A stretch of DNA of 64,000 bases from the NCBI RefSeq assembly GCF_900112645.1, contig NZ_FOMO01000005.1:385926-449925 (forward strand), read 5' to 3'. Origin of the DNA: Phytopseudomonas straminea. GTDB lineage: Bacteria; Pseudomonadota; Gammaproteobacteria; Pseudomonadales; Pseudomonadaceae. Numbering within the stretch: position 1 is the stretch's first letter; the number at the start of each line of letters is the position of its first letter. The position numbers and the translations under genes are program-made. The notes below the pieces were generated by a model. It was not told where the DNA came from. It saw only the letters and a list, made by a program, of their open reading frames with translations, and made no database searches. Of the stretch, positions 25,964 to 33,867 are shown piece after piece.

Positions 25964-26401
25964 TCAGCGCCCCACGTAGCTGATCACCCAGCGCACCACA
26001 CCCCAGATCTGCACGCACTCTTCGTACTCGAGGTTGATGTCCGGAGTGAAGCGGCTGGGAGCGCGCAGCACCAGGCGGCCGTCGTCGTCTTCGATCATCA
26101 GGCGCACGCGGTAGCAGCCGTCGTCCTCGAGGTCGACCACTACATATTGCTCGCGCTTGGTCATGGTGCCGCGGTCCACCACCAGCCGGTCGCCGGGGTA
26201 CATGCCGAAGCCGATCAGGCTGTCATCCTCAACCCGCACCACCCATACATGAGGCGCCCCCAGGCTGGTAAGCGCGTCGAGCGAAAGCCCCTCTTCCTTC
26301 TCGTCTTCGGCGGGGGACTGGAAGCCCGTGATACGCAGTTCCTTGGCTTCGGGCAACAGGTGGGCGAGCCGCTGGTTGCGGCCCAAAATGGTGAGTGACA
26401 T
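25964..26401 (-). CDS. umuD: UmuD-like S24 protein, possibly not self-cleaving
   Basis: 145 residues from ATG at 26401. S24/LexA-fold features: VEDDSLIGFGMYPGDRLVVD carries the expected catalytic Ser. Two key positions differ from E. coli UmuD. By my alignment the cleavage dipeptide Cys-Gly is Thr-Gly (ITGFQSPAED), and the catalytic Lys of FTVKKL is Arg (CYRVRLMI). If so, self-processing may be slow or absent. It pairs with umuC and has a LexA box overlapping its promoter region. Confidence 0.9.
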   Translation of the reverse strand: MSLTILGRNQRLAHLLPEAKELRITGFQSPAEDEKEEGLSLDALTSLGAPHVWVVRVEDDSLIGFGMYPGDRLVVDRGTMTKREQYVVVDLEDDGCYRVRLMIEDDDGRLVLRAPSRFTPDINLEYEECVQIWGVVRWVISYVGR

Positions 26402-26418
26402 GACGGCGAATCTCGAAT

Positions 26419-26438
26419 TACTGTATGCACATACAGTA
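26419..26438. promoter_or_regulatory. LexA box between umuDC and the DUF1654 gene
   Basis: TACTGTATGCACATACAGTA contains CTG-N10-CAG (26421-26436), a near-perfect palindrome matching the gammaproteobacterial SOS box. It lies 18 bp before umuD and 18 bp before the divergent gene at 26456, so both are probably induced by DNA damage. Confidence 0.93.
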
Positions 26439-26455
26439 ATCGAGGCATTCGCATC

Positions 26456-26704
26456 ATGGCAAAAGGCAATTCCCAGGCGGCAGCCGCTCCCAGCGCCTAC
26501 GAGCTGCTCGGAGCCCGAGTTCAGCGGGTTATCAACTCCCCGGCCGCGCAAAAATCCCGATCAGCGGTATTGCTGCGGGCCGAGGGCGACAGCCCGGACG
26601 ACTGGTCGCGGATCCTCGACGAGATCAGCGAGAACGACAACGTCACCATCGCCTGGCGCGACGATGGCGTGCAGTTGTTCTGGACGGTGCCGAAGGAGGA
26701 TTGA
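26456..26704 (+). CDS. DUF1654 protein, SOS-linked
   Basis: 82 residues. AYELLGARVQRVINSPAAQK and ENDNVTIAWRDDGVQLFWTV match the Pseudomonas DUF1654 family as I recall it. It is divergent from umuDC and shares the LexA box. Members of this family are small proteins in SOS-regulated and prophage clusters. The biochemical role is not known to me. Confidence 0.85.
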   Translation: MAKGNSQAAAAPSAYELLGARVQRVINSPAAQKSRSAVLLRAEGDSPDDWSRILDEISENDNVTIAWRDDGVQLFWTVPKED

Positions 26705-26857
26705 ACGCGGCACTGGCCGAGCTGCCGAAATCGGGCATTGGGTCACGTTGTGCCGAGGAACTCGACAGTCGTGCCTGGTAAGCACCTCGATCTGTGCTAG
26801 ACCCAGTAGTCCGCTTTTCAAAAGCGGGGCTTTTAAACCAACTGAGGAAGATTTTTT

Positions 26858-27157
26858 ATGGAAGTGCGGTGTACATCGATCGAGGAAGTCCGTGAGCAGA
26901 TTGACGGCATCGACCGGGAGATTGTGGCGCTTTTGGCGCGTCGCGGTGGCTTCGTTACCCAAGCCGCTGCGTTCAAGAAAACCACCACCGACGTACGGGC
27001 CCCGGCTCGTGTCGAACAGGTGATTGCCAAGGTGCGAGGTATCGCAGAAGAGACCGGCGCCTCGCCGGATGTTGTGGAGAGCGTGTACCGCGCCATGATC
27101 GCGGCGTTCATCGACGAAGAGCTCAAGACTCACTCTTCGCTGCAAGCCAACGTCTGA
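26858..27157 (+). CDS. Chorismate mutase, AroQ type (cargo)
   Basis: 99 residues; three-helix AroQ fold. EEVREQIDGIDREIVALLAR carries the Arg and Asp of the active site, VTQAAAFKKT the Lys, and the C-terminal helix follows APARVEQVIAKVRGIAEETG. It would convert chorismate to prephenate, or act as an isochorismate lyase like PchB. Such an enzyme is unusual inside a P2-like prophage. It is convergent with the LysE exporter. The upstream region contains an inverted repeat CCGCTTTT/AAAAGCGG (about 26811-26827). Confidence 0.88.
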   Translation: MEVRCTSIEEVREQIDGIDREIVALLARRGGFVTQAAAFKKTTTDVRAPARVEQVIAKVRGIAEETGASPDVVESVYRAMIAAFIDEELKTHSSLQANV

Positions 27158-27205
27158 AATAGCGTGGCCACTGCAGGGCAGCCGGGCTGCCCTGCAGGCC
27201 TGTCG

Positions 27206-27832
27206 TTACTTCTGGCTCAGCGCAGCAATAGAGACACCCGACCCAACGAAGGTCAGACCTGCCCCCACGTTCAAGCCATTGACCAGCCGCGGCCGTGAGC
27301 GCAGAAAGCTCGACAGTGCCCCGGCGAACACGCCCATCAGCGCAAAGCCTACCGCCGTCAGCAGCGCGAACCACACGCCATACACCACCATCTGCATGGT
27401 CACTGAGCCACGCGCTGGGTCAACGAACTGCGGAATGAAAGCGAGCACGAAAAAGCCCGGCTTCGGATTCAGCGCAGCCGACAGGAATCCCGTCAGGAAG
27501 ATGCTGCGCAGTGATTGCCGGGTCGCTTCCTTGAAACTGATCAGGCTGCGCGAGCGCAACACCTTGATGCCCAGCCATAGCAAGTAGCCCGCGCCGATCA
27601 ACTTGATCACCCAAAACGCCACCTCGGACGTCTGCATGAGCAGTGTCAGCCCCAGGGACGCAGCCGCTACGTGGAACAGAATGCCCGCGCCGGATGCAGT
27701 GCCCGACACAATGGCAGCCAGCTTGCCCTGGCTCAACCCACGGCCAATAGCTAACAAGTTGTCAGGCCCGGGCGCAAGAACGAGTAGCACGCATGCAGCG
27801 GTGTAAGCCAACCAAACGCTGAGTGGAAACAT
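27206..27832 (-). CDS. LysE/RhtB family exporter (cargo)
   Basis: 208 residues with about six membrane segments. The N-terminal signature AACVLLVLAPGPDNLLAIGR is typical of RhtB/LysE amino-acid exporters. Gene ends 49 bases from the chorismate mutase stop. Not a phage function; it belongs to a block of bacterial genes (26858-29394) carried in the prophage. Substrate unknown. Confidence 0.88.
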   Translation of the reverse strand: MFPLSVWLAYTAACVLLVLAPGPDNLLAIGRGLSQGKLAAIVSGTASGAGILFHVAAASLGLTLLMQTSEVAFWVIKLIGAGYLLWLGIKVLRSRSLISFKEATRQSLRSIFLTGFLSAALNPKPGFFVLAFIPQFVDPARGSVTMQMVVYGVWFALLTAVGFALMGVFAGALSSFLRSRPRLVNGLNVGAGLTFVGSGVSIAALSQK

Positions 27833-27963
27833 GTCACCTCCATTTTTTTGTTGTAAGAAGGCGGATGCCTTCGAAGCGAACCACTGTGCGCGCCCTGTTT
27901 TTTCAAGTCAAAGCATCAGGGCCGAGCGGCCATGCACGAACCCGGCTTGTGATGCAGGCAACA

Positions 27964-27990
27964 AAAACCCCGGCACCTGGCCGGGGTTTT
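27964..27990 (-). terminator. Rho-independent terminator for the small gene at 27994
   Basis: Ten-base stem AAACCCCGGC / GCCGGGGTTT with a 5-nt loop, followed on the minus strand by a T-run. It lies 3 bases after the stop of the minus-strand gene 27994-28176. Confidence 0.85.
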
Positions 27991-27993
27991 CTA

Positions 27994-28176
27994 TTACCGC
28001 CCCGCCTTACGGACGGCCATCGCCTCGATCGCGCGGCGCATAAAAGCCTGCTCGCCTTCGTCCAGTTGCCGGTAGAAGCGGATCAGCATCCGCTCGGTCG
28101 GCGTTAGCGGTTCCTTATCGAGCTGGGCAACCTCGCAGCCAGGTTGACGACCCTCAGCCCCTTTCCCATTGTTCAT
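27994..28176 (-). CDS. Small protein resembling the repressor C-terminal tail
   Basis: 60 residues from ATG at 28176 (MNNGKGAEGRQPG). The second half, LTPTERMLIRFYRQLDEGEQ then AFMRRAIEAMAVRKAGR, matches the 46-residue protein at 10689-10829 and the last third of the repressor at 32177. A longer upstream frame exists but overlaps the WYL regulator and seems non-coding. Terminated by the hairpin at 27964. Role unknown. Confidence 0.62.
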   Translation of the reverse strand: MNNGKGAEGRQPGCEVAQLDKEPLTPTERMLIRFYRQLDEGEQAFMRRAIEAMAVRKAGR

Positions 28177-28273
28177 CGCTCTGCATGCTCCATGTTGTGC
28201 AGTGGAGCTGAGGAACATCGGCAGGCATTGGGTTCTCCGTAAGTGGCCGTAGATTGCCGCACTGATCGGGCGT

Positions 28274-28975
28274 TTAGGTTGTTTCGACCATTTGCCGGTT
28301 TGCTTGATATCGCATCCATTGTCGGCGTAGAGTCGCCGCGCGGGCCGTGTAGTGTCCCTCAAAAAACTCGATGGCCTTGATCCGATCCTCACGAAATACC
28401 CGGAAGTCTTCACGCATTTCACACCAAGCGATAACAACCTGCGCACCCGTCACATACCCCATCATGAACGGCCAGAGTGTACGGTACGTCTCAGCCCCCG
28501 CTTTATCTCGGTAGAGAACGGCGATCTTGCGGCCCTCTCGGCACCAGCGCCGCAGCCTTTGATAATCCAAATTGCTGTGACATGCCTTCTGTCGGGGCAA
28601 CGTAACAACAGACGGGTCATCGACCAGAGGCATCAGCTCCTTCGGTACCACTGCCGCTACCTTGGCCAGAACGGACATTGCAGCGCGCGCCAGATCGCTA
28701 TCGCCATTAGCGATCACCCATTGGGCACCTAACGTGACCGCCTCTACCTCATCGACGTTGAGCATCAACGGAGGCAGATCGAAACCTCGCTCCAGAACAT
28801 AGCCAATTCCAGCCTCACCCCGAATCGGCACGCGCCGAGCGACGAGCGCCGCGATGTCCCGATAGATTGTTCGCTTTCCGATTTCTAATTCCGTAGCGAT
28901 CGCATCTGCCGTAAGGGGTGCGGTCGACTGTCGAAGGATTTGGATAATCTCGAAGAGACGCTCGGCTCGCCGCAT
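28274..28975 (-). CDS. WYL-domain transcription regulator (YafY-like)
   Basis: 233 residues. An N-terminal winged helix (RRAERLFEIIQILRQSTAPL, TELEIGKRTIYRDIAALVAR) and a WYL ligand-sensing domain (GRKIAVLYRDKAGAETYRTL, WCEMREDFRVFREDRI). It follows the DUF1761 gene by 5 bases on the same strand, so it probably regulates its own operon through the palindrome at 29442-29459. Confidence 0.9.
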   Translation of the reverse strand: MRRAERLFEIIQILRQSTAPLTADAIATELEIGKRTIYRDIAALVARRVPIRGEAGIGYVLERGFDLPPLMLNVDEVEAVTLGAQWVIANGDSDLARAAMSVLAKVAAVVPKELMPLVDDPSVVTLPRQKACHSNLDYQRLRRWCREGRKIAVLYRDKAGAETYRTLWPFMMGYVTGAQVVIAWCEMREDFRVFREDRIKAIEFFEGHYTARAATLRRQWMRYQANRQMVETT

Positions 28976-28980
28976 TGGAT

Positions 28981-29394
28981 TTACTGCATGGCCACAAGAA
29001 TTGAGCTGGACATTAGGCTACCGATAAGGAACAGCGGCACGGTTAAGGCCGCGTAGGCATAAGGATGAGGAAATAGCGGATTGATCGCTATGTTGGCAGT
29101 CGTAGCCCCTATATATCCAACACCGACGAGTGCGCCCAGCATCAGCCCATCAATCTGACTATTGATACCGAGGGCACGGAGTAAGATCGCAGTGGTAACG
29201 ATACTGACGAAGCTACAAACGAACGGGCCCACAATGAAGCGGGCTGGTGCCTTCGCAGGCCACTCGTCCAATCCCATCACGCGAGCATAGCGAACACGGA
29301 AGAGAACGGTATACCAAACGCCTCCTAGGATAAGGTGAGCGACACTCGCAATTACAACCGCGACCCAGTCTTGCGATAAAAGGGTTAGATGCAT
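28981..29394 (-). CDS. DUF1761 membrane protein
   Basis: 137 residues from ATG at 29394. Four hydrophobic segments; WVAVVIASVAHLILGGVWYT and VRYARVMGLDEWPAKAP fit DUF1761 inner-membrane proteins. Moderately AT-rich. First gene of a two-gene operon with the WYL regulator. Physiological role unknown; not a phage structural gene. Confidence 0.82.
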   Translation of the reverse strand: MHLTLLSQDWVAVVIASVAHLILGGVWYTVLFRVRYARVMGLDEWPAKAPARFIVGPFVCSFVSIVTTAILLRALGINSQIDGLMLGALVGVGYIGATTANIAINPLFPHPYAYAALTVPLFLIGSLMSSSILVAMQ

Positions 29395-29441
29395 CGTTGA
29401 TTCTCCATGTGGTTTTGGGAGATCTATATACACCTGACCTA

Positions 29442-29459
29442 CTGACAGCGTGGTGTCAG
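29442..29459 (-). promoter_or_regulatory. Palindromic operator before the DUF1761-WYL operon
   Basis: CTGACA-N6-TGTCAG is a perfect 6+6 palindrome 48 bp upstream of the DUF1761 start. WYL/YafY-type regulators often bind TGACA-type dyads, so this is the likely autoregulatory site. It does not match the LexA CTG-N10-CAG spacing. Confidence 0.65.
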
Positions 29460-29519
29460 CATAATGAACGTCGGGGAGTGAAGTATCCAGACGCGTTTGC
29501 CCCCTTACGTCGCGGAGAG

Positions 29520-30011
29520 CTAATTGGCCCACACCTCTCCGATCAGCACCGCTGAGCCGCTATCGCCTTCGCAGCCCTCGCCGGGGCCCCACTCCAGGCG
29601 CGCATCGGTGTCTTGTGGGTAGAGGTGCAGGCGCCGGTCATGGCATCCGCCCATCGCACCAACGGCCACGGCTTGCACGCGCGCGTCCGTCCAATCCGTA
29701 ACCTGGTACAGGTACGTCTGCGCCTCAAGGTCGGAACCTTCGGTGTGGTGGAAGATGGTGGCCAACGCTTCGGTGCAGAGCTGCTGCTCGGGGTAGCAGC
29801 GAATCTCCACCGCACTGCGGCCAGGTGGCTGGTAGCCCTCCTCGGTGATCCAGCCGCCCATCACCCACAGATGGCCATCAGACTGATCGGCCAGTCGTTC
29901 GGGAATGAACACATTGGGTTCGGGGCGAGCCTTGTCACTGGTCAGCCATAGGGTCAGGCTGGCGGTGAGACCTGCGGTGAGGAGGCAGGCGAACAAGGTG
30001 GTCAATGTCAT
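29520..30011 (-). CDS. Hypothetical membrane-anchored or exported protein
   Basis: 163 residues from ATG at 30011. An N-terminal hydrophobic segment (LTTLFACLLTAGLTASLTLW) is followed by a periplasmic-type domain with several Cys (IRCYPEQQLCTEA, GGCHDRRL, GEGCEGDSG). GC-rich like the phage backbone. No family recognised. It may be part of the lysogenic-conversion set, with the exported protein at 31734. Confidence 0.6.
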   Translation of the reverse strand: MTLTTLFACLLTAGLTASLTLWLTSDKARPEPNVFIPERLADQSDGHLWVMGGWITEEGYQPPGRSAVEIRCYPEQQLCTEALATIFHHTEGSDLEAQTYLYQVTDWTDARVQAVAVGAMGGCHDRRLHLYPQDTDARLEWGPGEGCEGDSGSAVLIGEVWAN

Positions 30012-30107
30012 AGGAAGTCCCTTTCCATAGTTATAAGTGCCGGACACTCACGCCCTTTATTCCGCAATCCTTTTTGCACAGGGCAGTAGCTGCCTTTGGT
30101 GTTTGCG

Positions 30108-30674
30108 CTACTCGTGCAGCTTATATCCTAAATAGTAAAGCCCCCAAAAAGTGGAAATCACCATTTGACATAAAAGCAAAAAATAAATCCCAATAAGAGA
30201 CACACCAATGAGGGAGTCCAGACTCAAACGATAAAACGACGTACCTACCAAGCCAGTACCGTAAGAAATCAGAAAAATTGAATAGACTATCAACAGTAAG
30301 CTTTCAGCTGTTAAAAACGCAAACAGCATCGCGAGAAACCGGCGACGCGTGAGACTTACCAAGTTCTCTGAGCCACGGAATTTAATCCATATCTTGGGCG
30401 TAGGCTCAGGCAACACGCTGTCTATATCCGCCCGCCCAAATGTTGCAATTGCCGCCAGAGCCGCAATATAAAACCCTGGCAGGGATTGTATAAAAGAAAG
30501 CACTAGAGAGATCACGCCACCACTTCCCATAACGCCTCTGAAGCCATTATAGGCACCCATAAACCACAGTATTAGTACCGTAAACACAACTGGATAGAGC
30601 CAATCCACAATCCATTTATAAGGATGGCGAATGGCCAAGTATCCAAATGGACGCAACAACTGATCCAAGAGCAT
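30108..30674 (-). CDS. Four-TM membrane protein, partner of the 30678-31670 product
   Basis: 188 residues with four predicted membrane segments: about 25-42 (WLYPVVFTVLILWFMGAY), 52-80, 112-138 (LLLIVYSIFLISYG) and 155-185. Only 3 bases separate its start from the stop of the gene before it, so the two are co-translated. AT-rich, unlike the backbone. A membrane effector with a soluble partner is the plan of several abortive-infection and membrane-associated defence pairs (for example Kiwa), but I see no sequence match to a named system. Confidence 0.68.
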   Translation of the reverse strand: MLLDQLLRPFGYLAIRHPYKWIVDWLYPVVFTVLILWFMGAYNGFRGVMGSGGVISLVLSFIQSLPGFYIAALAAIATFGRADIDSVLPEPTPKIWIKFRGSENLVSLTRRRFLAMLFAFLTAESLLLIVYSIFLISYGTGLVGTSFYRLSLDSLIGVSLIGIYFLLLCQMVISTFWGLYYLGYKLHE

Positions 30675-30677
30675 AAA

Positions 30678-31670
30678 TTACCCCATCAGCGCGAGAACTT
30701 CTTTGAGTATAAACGGACTCACACGCTCTAGACTAGTTGTATTAACCATCGGAGCGTGAATAATATGTCGCTTTACATATTTATGCGAATCTACCAGCTG
30801 GCCAGTATCCGATGCAATAGTTGCATCTCTAGGCTCACCAGCCTCATTCTTGAAACTAATACGAATATGATCGTATTCCTTACCATTCTTATAAACTTTA
30901 TTACGAACCTGCCGGATGGCGGCCGCTATATCACCTAACTTATCAGGGGCCGGTTTGAGTTGAATAGAGCGTTTGTGTTCAACAATTCCGCCCCGCTCAT
31001 CCCAAGCTGCGCCAACCTCCGAAAAGCTGACAAGCTCCATGCCAGATAAAGTACCCGCGTTAATATCGCGCTCAAAATCCTCTGAAGGGTGCCCTTGCAA
31101 CTCAACAAAGTGGTTCCAATTAACCATTATTTCTTCACCCTTAGCAGTCTTAGCTCTACTACTGTGGGCAATTTTAAACTTATCCTTAAATTCCAGGCGG
31201 CAGCGGCGAATCAAATATCGAAGGTACTCGGCCATACTGCTGGCATGAAGGCCTGAGCCATAAACAGTCTCTAGAACGCAAAGGTAGTAATTATCGCCCT
31301 TCACAGGGTCTAAATTAATTACTACGTGTGCCGAGTAATCACCGCCATGGCCTGGCGGTTTTTCGTGCACTACACGGCTCTTAATATCGGGATCGCTGGA
31401 CACGGCATCAGGCGCATTCGGGTCGCTGCGATTGATCAGAAAAACGGCTCGCTCGCCCTCATACTTAAAATCTGATATATATATCCGGGCAGTTTTATCA
31501 GACTGCCCCTTCTTTACAATACGATCACCGCCATTATAAAGCTGCTCTATATACCCAACCAACTCACGGAGTGGTTTAGGATCTGCTTCGTAGTCGTCCT
31601 CCTTCCCTTCAGCACGAGACATCCCCCTTGCCGTGATCCTCAAATCGTAAAAAGTCGCTGTTCGATGCAT
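30678..31670 (-). CDS. Soluble partner protein of unknown family, candidate defence sensor
   Basis: 330 residues; AAGGGGCGGG lies before the ATG at 31670. N-terminal half looks like an alpha/beta domain (FYDLRITARGMSRAEGKEDD, ARIYISDFKYEGERAVFLIN, GGDYSAHVVINLDPVKGDNY); the C-terminal half is charged with KVYKNGKEYDHIRISFKNEA. No membrane segment and no clear catalytic motif. First gene of an AT-rich two-gene unit located next to the immunity region, where P2-like phages hold accessory genes. Confidence 0.68.
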   Translation of the reverse strand: MHRTATFYDLRITARGMSRAEGKEDDYEADPKPLRELVGYIEQLYNGGDRIVKKGQSDKTARIYISDFKYEGERAVFLINRSDPNAPDAVSSDPDIKSRVVHEKPPGHGGDYSAHVVINLDPVKGDNYYLCVLETVYGSGLHASSMAEYLRYLIRRCRLEFKDKFKIAHSSRAKTAKGEEIMVNWNHFVELQGHPSEDFERDINAGTLSGMELVSFSEVGAAWDERGGIVEHKRSIQLKPAPDKLGDIAAAIRQVRNKVYKNGKEYDHIRISFKNEAGEPRDATIASDTGQLVDSHKYVKRHIIHAPMVNTTSLERVSPFILKEVLALMG

Positions 31671-31733
31671 CTCACCCGCCCCTTGCTGCTTGGCTTTTTA
31701 ATTATCTGTCAGTTAACAAAGCTGGTAGAACGA

Positions 31734-32108
31734 CTAATTCCAGCGAGTGCGCTCTAAGATAAATGCACCCGACGCATCACCTTTGAGCTGCCCCAGCTCG
31801 ACACAATCCACCTCTCCACCTTCGAATACATATCCCTGGCGGCCGTGGCGATTCAGCACTTTCACTTCCTTAACGCCCGACCAACTGCCCTTATTCATCC
31901 ACAATGAGCCGCACACGCCGCTACCAAGCACAGCGTGGTAGATCTGATCGGTTACGCGATTCTCGTCGGTGATGATCTGCAGCGTGCCGTTCGATAGGGT
32001 CACCTCTAAAGGCGCCCAGGCTTGCAGGTTGCGGGTTATGACGTCAGGTGCAGGAGCAGCCGTTGCGGCTGTGCTTGTAAGTGCTAGCGCGGCAATAATC
32101 TTTTTCAT
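31734..32108 (-). CDS. Small exported protein, unknown
   Basis: 124 residues from ATG at 32108. Signal peptide MKKIIAALALTSTAATA with a likely AxA cleavage site, then a beta-rich domain with two Cys (GSGVCGSLWM, GEVDCVELGQ) that could form a disulfide. It sits just downstream of the repressor gene on the same strand, a common place for lysogenic-conversion genes expressed in the prophage. Function unknown. Confidence 0.65.
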   Translation of the reverse strand: MKKIIAALALTSTAATAAPAPDVITRNLQAWAPLEVTLSNGTLQIITDENRVTDQIYHAVLGSGVCGSLWMNKGSWSGVKEVKVLNRHGRQGYVFEGGEVDCVELGQLKGDASGAFILERTRWN

Positions 32109-32176
32109 GGGTTCCTCCCCTTCTTCCAATGAAACGCCGGCCACCTTGGCCGGCGAGCGAAATCCAGTGCGGCGAT

Positions 32177-32536
32177 CTACTTGTCGCCGTTCACTTCATA
32201 CCGCCCAGCCATCTCAGCGAGGGCATTAACCATATGGCTGGTGTGGGTGCGCTGGGCATCCGACAGGCGGCGATAGTCCGCCAACAGGTGCGATTCATCG
32301 GGCGACAGGTCGCCTACCTCTGCCGCCTCACGAAGGCCAGTCAGCACATAGGTCACATCAACGCCCAGCGCTTGGAGCCCGCTCAGATAGCGGATATCCG
32401 GCGAGCTGCTTCCAAGTTCGTAGGCTTTTTGAGTGCCACGGCTGACGCCTGCCGCCTGACCAAAATCAGTCTGGTTTTGGCCCAGCCGCTCGCGTTCTTC
32501 CCTCAGGCGTTCACCCACACCCGATGCGATGAGCAT
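32177..32536 (-). CDS. Prophage repressor, XRE-type HTH
   Basis: 119 residues from ATG at 32536; the ribosome-binding site is weak. HTH at about residues 8-60 (GERLREERERLGQNQTDFGQ, AGVSRGTQKAYELGSS). It lacks a LexA-type peptidase domain, so SOS cleavage is not expected. The last third (LSPDESHLLADYRRLSDAQR) is the helical tail echoed by the small proteins at 10689 and 27994. Divergent from a Cro/Cox-like gene across a 75-base control region. Confidence 0.88.
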   Translation of the reverse strand: MLIASGVGERLREERERLGQNQTDFGQAAGVSRGTQKAYELGSSSPDIRYLSGLQALGVDVTYVLTGLREAAEVGDLSPDESHLLADYRRLSDAQRTHTSHMVNALAEMAGRYEVNGDK

Positions 32537-32611
32537 TTTTTTGATCAAAATAATTTGACTTGAACAGTTTTCTGCCCAAGAATCCCTGTTAGCAAACACG
32601 ATTAAACACGG
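32537..32611. promoter_or_regulatory. Lysogeny control region between repressor and Cro-like gene
   Basis: AT-rich 75-base gap. It holds the palindrome TTTTGATCAAAA (32539-32550), a dyad AACAG (32563-32567)/CTGTT (32586-32590), and a direct repeat AAACACG at 32594-32600 and 32604-32610 (10 bp apart). These are candidate operators for the repressor and the Cro/Cox-like protein; assignment is inference. Confidence 0.5.
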
Positions 32612-32821
32612 ATGAACACTATGCACGGCCCGTTATCTCCCGAGCAAGCTCGCGCCAATCTTGAGCGCCAAGGGAAAAGCCTCGCCGCCTTTTGCCGCGA
32701 GCATGACTTGAACAGAAATCTGGTCAGCGACCTGTTGAACGGTCGCAAGAAAGGGCGCCGTGGCGAATCGCACCGAGCTGCAGTGCTGCTCGGCATCAAA
32801 GACGGCGTGGTGACACAGTAA
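32612..32821 (+). CDS. Small Cro/Cox-like DNA-binding protein
   Basis: 69 residues (a second ATG lies at 32621). HTH-like segment: KSLAAFCREHDLNRNLVSDL followed by LNGRKKGRRGES, typical of small phage regulators that oppose the repressor and may direct excision. First gene of the rightward early operon; its stop overlaps the next start (TAATGG). Confidence 0.75.
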   Translation: MNTMHGPLSPEQARANLERQGKSLAAFCREHDLNRNLVSDLLNGRKKGRRGESHRAAVLLGIKDGVVTQ

Positions 32822-33327
32822 TGGCTACCACCCCCCGTAAAAACCAGAAGCGCAGCGCCGCCGTTCTAGAAACGCGCCGCCAGGTCATGAGCGCGGTGAT
32901 TGCCGCCTTCCCGGGCGGCCGTGAGTCTGCCGCCGCCCGCCTGGGCCTGCCACTCAAGAAGCTGGACAACCACCTGTACGAGAACGCCGGCAGCCAACCG
33001 CTGACCGACGCCCAGGTGCACCAGCTCGAGCAACAGGCCGGCACCGCCTTTCTTGCGGACTACATCTGCCACCTCTACGGCGGCGTGTTCGTGCCCATGC
33101 CAGAGCAAGGCGAGCTGGACAACCTGGAGCTGTACGCCCGTGGCCTGAGCACCAGCCAACTGCGCGGCATGGTCGACCAGCTGATCGCCAAGTCGCTCGA
33201 CGACGGCGTTATCAGCCCGGACGAGGTGCAAGCCATCCTCGCCGCCCACCGCCAGCACATCGCCGCGCGCCACAGCGAAATCACCGCCGTGATCGTGCTG
33301 CACAGCAAAGGTGGGGAGGTGTCGTGA
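32821..33327 (+). CDS. CII/YmfL-family phage regulatory protein
   Basis: 168 residues. The N-terminal part (QVMSAVIAAFPGGRESAAAR, LGLPLKKLDNHLYENAGSQP) matches phage CII-type regulatory proteins of P2-like phages. The C-terminal half is helical. Coupled to the preceding Cro-like gene. Likely sets the lysis-lysogeny decision or early replication control. Confidence 0.8.
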   Translation: MATTPRKNQKRSAAVLETRRQVMSAVIAAFPGGRESAAARLGLPLKKLDNHLYENAGSQPLTDAQVHQLEQQAGTAFLADYICHLYGGVFVPMPEQGELDNLELYARGLSTSQLRGMVDQLIAKSLDDGVISPDEVQAILAAHRQHIAARHSEITAVIVLHSKGGEVS

Positions 33328-33331
33328 CGGG

Positions 33332-33550
33332 TCAGCCCTTGCCGAGCCGCGAGCGTATTTCCTTGAGCGCGGTGGCCACGTCCTCGACGGCGAAGCGGAT
33401 GTCTTCGGCATTCACGGTGATACGGGGCTGCAACCCGTTCTCAGTGAGGCGCTCTTCCTCGCGTCCATTCATGGCCTTCACCAACACGTCGTGCCGCTCC
33501 ACGAGTCGCCCGACCAGCCTCTCAACTTCCTTTCGCGTGTGATACCCCAT
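33332..33550 (-). CDS. Small protein of unknown function, minus strand
   Basis: 72 residues with a good Shine-Dalgarno (TTGAGGTAGGTC before ATG). Charged and helical (RKEVERLVGRLVERHDVLVK, VEDVATALKEIRSRLG). It ends 5 bases after the convergent CII-like gene. Its start overlaps that of 33549-33743 head to head (CATG), so not both need be real; this one has the better ribosome-binding site. Confidence 0.5.
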   Translation of the reverse strand: MGYHTRKEVERLVGRLVERHDVLVKAMNGREEERLTENGLQPRITVNAEDIRFAVEDVATALKEIRSRLGKG

Positions 33551-33743
33551 GACCTACCTCAATGACGATGTACGGAAACAGTTGGAGCGCGTGCTGGATA
33601 GAGCCCAGCAGCGCCTGGACACCCTACGGCAAACCGTTGCATCCACCAATCCAGACGACAACGGTTCAGCCTTGCGCATCGCCATAGGGGACGCGATGAC
33701 GCCTCTGCAGATCGCAGCGGAAATAGCAGAACCGTTGACGTAA
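33549..33743 (+). CDS. Small hypothetical phage protein
   Basis: 64 residues: TYLNDDVRKQLERVLDRAQQ and onward, mostly helical. No clear ribosome-binding site. Shares the CATG start overlap with the minus-strand gene. Kept because it lies in line with the early operon. Confidence 0.4.
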   Translation: MTYLNDDVRKQLERVLDRAQQRLDTLRQTVASTNPDDNGSALRIAIGDAMTPLQIAAEIAEPLT

Positions 33744-33867
33744 GGCACTACGAAACACCCGCCTGACCCTGGGGAACCCAGGGCAGGCACAGGACATGAT
33801 CTAGGCGCTGGATGCGTCGCCATTTAACCGGCCCAGCCGGTGCCGCGACTAGCGGCGGGGAGACAGC

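Noticed and set aside
29442..29459. LexA box candidate CTGACA-N6-TGTCAG
   Set aside because: CTG to CAG spacing is 12, not 10; better explained as an operator of the neighbouring WYL regulator.
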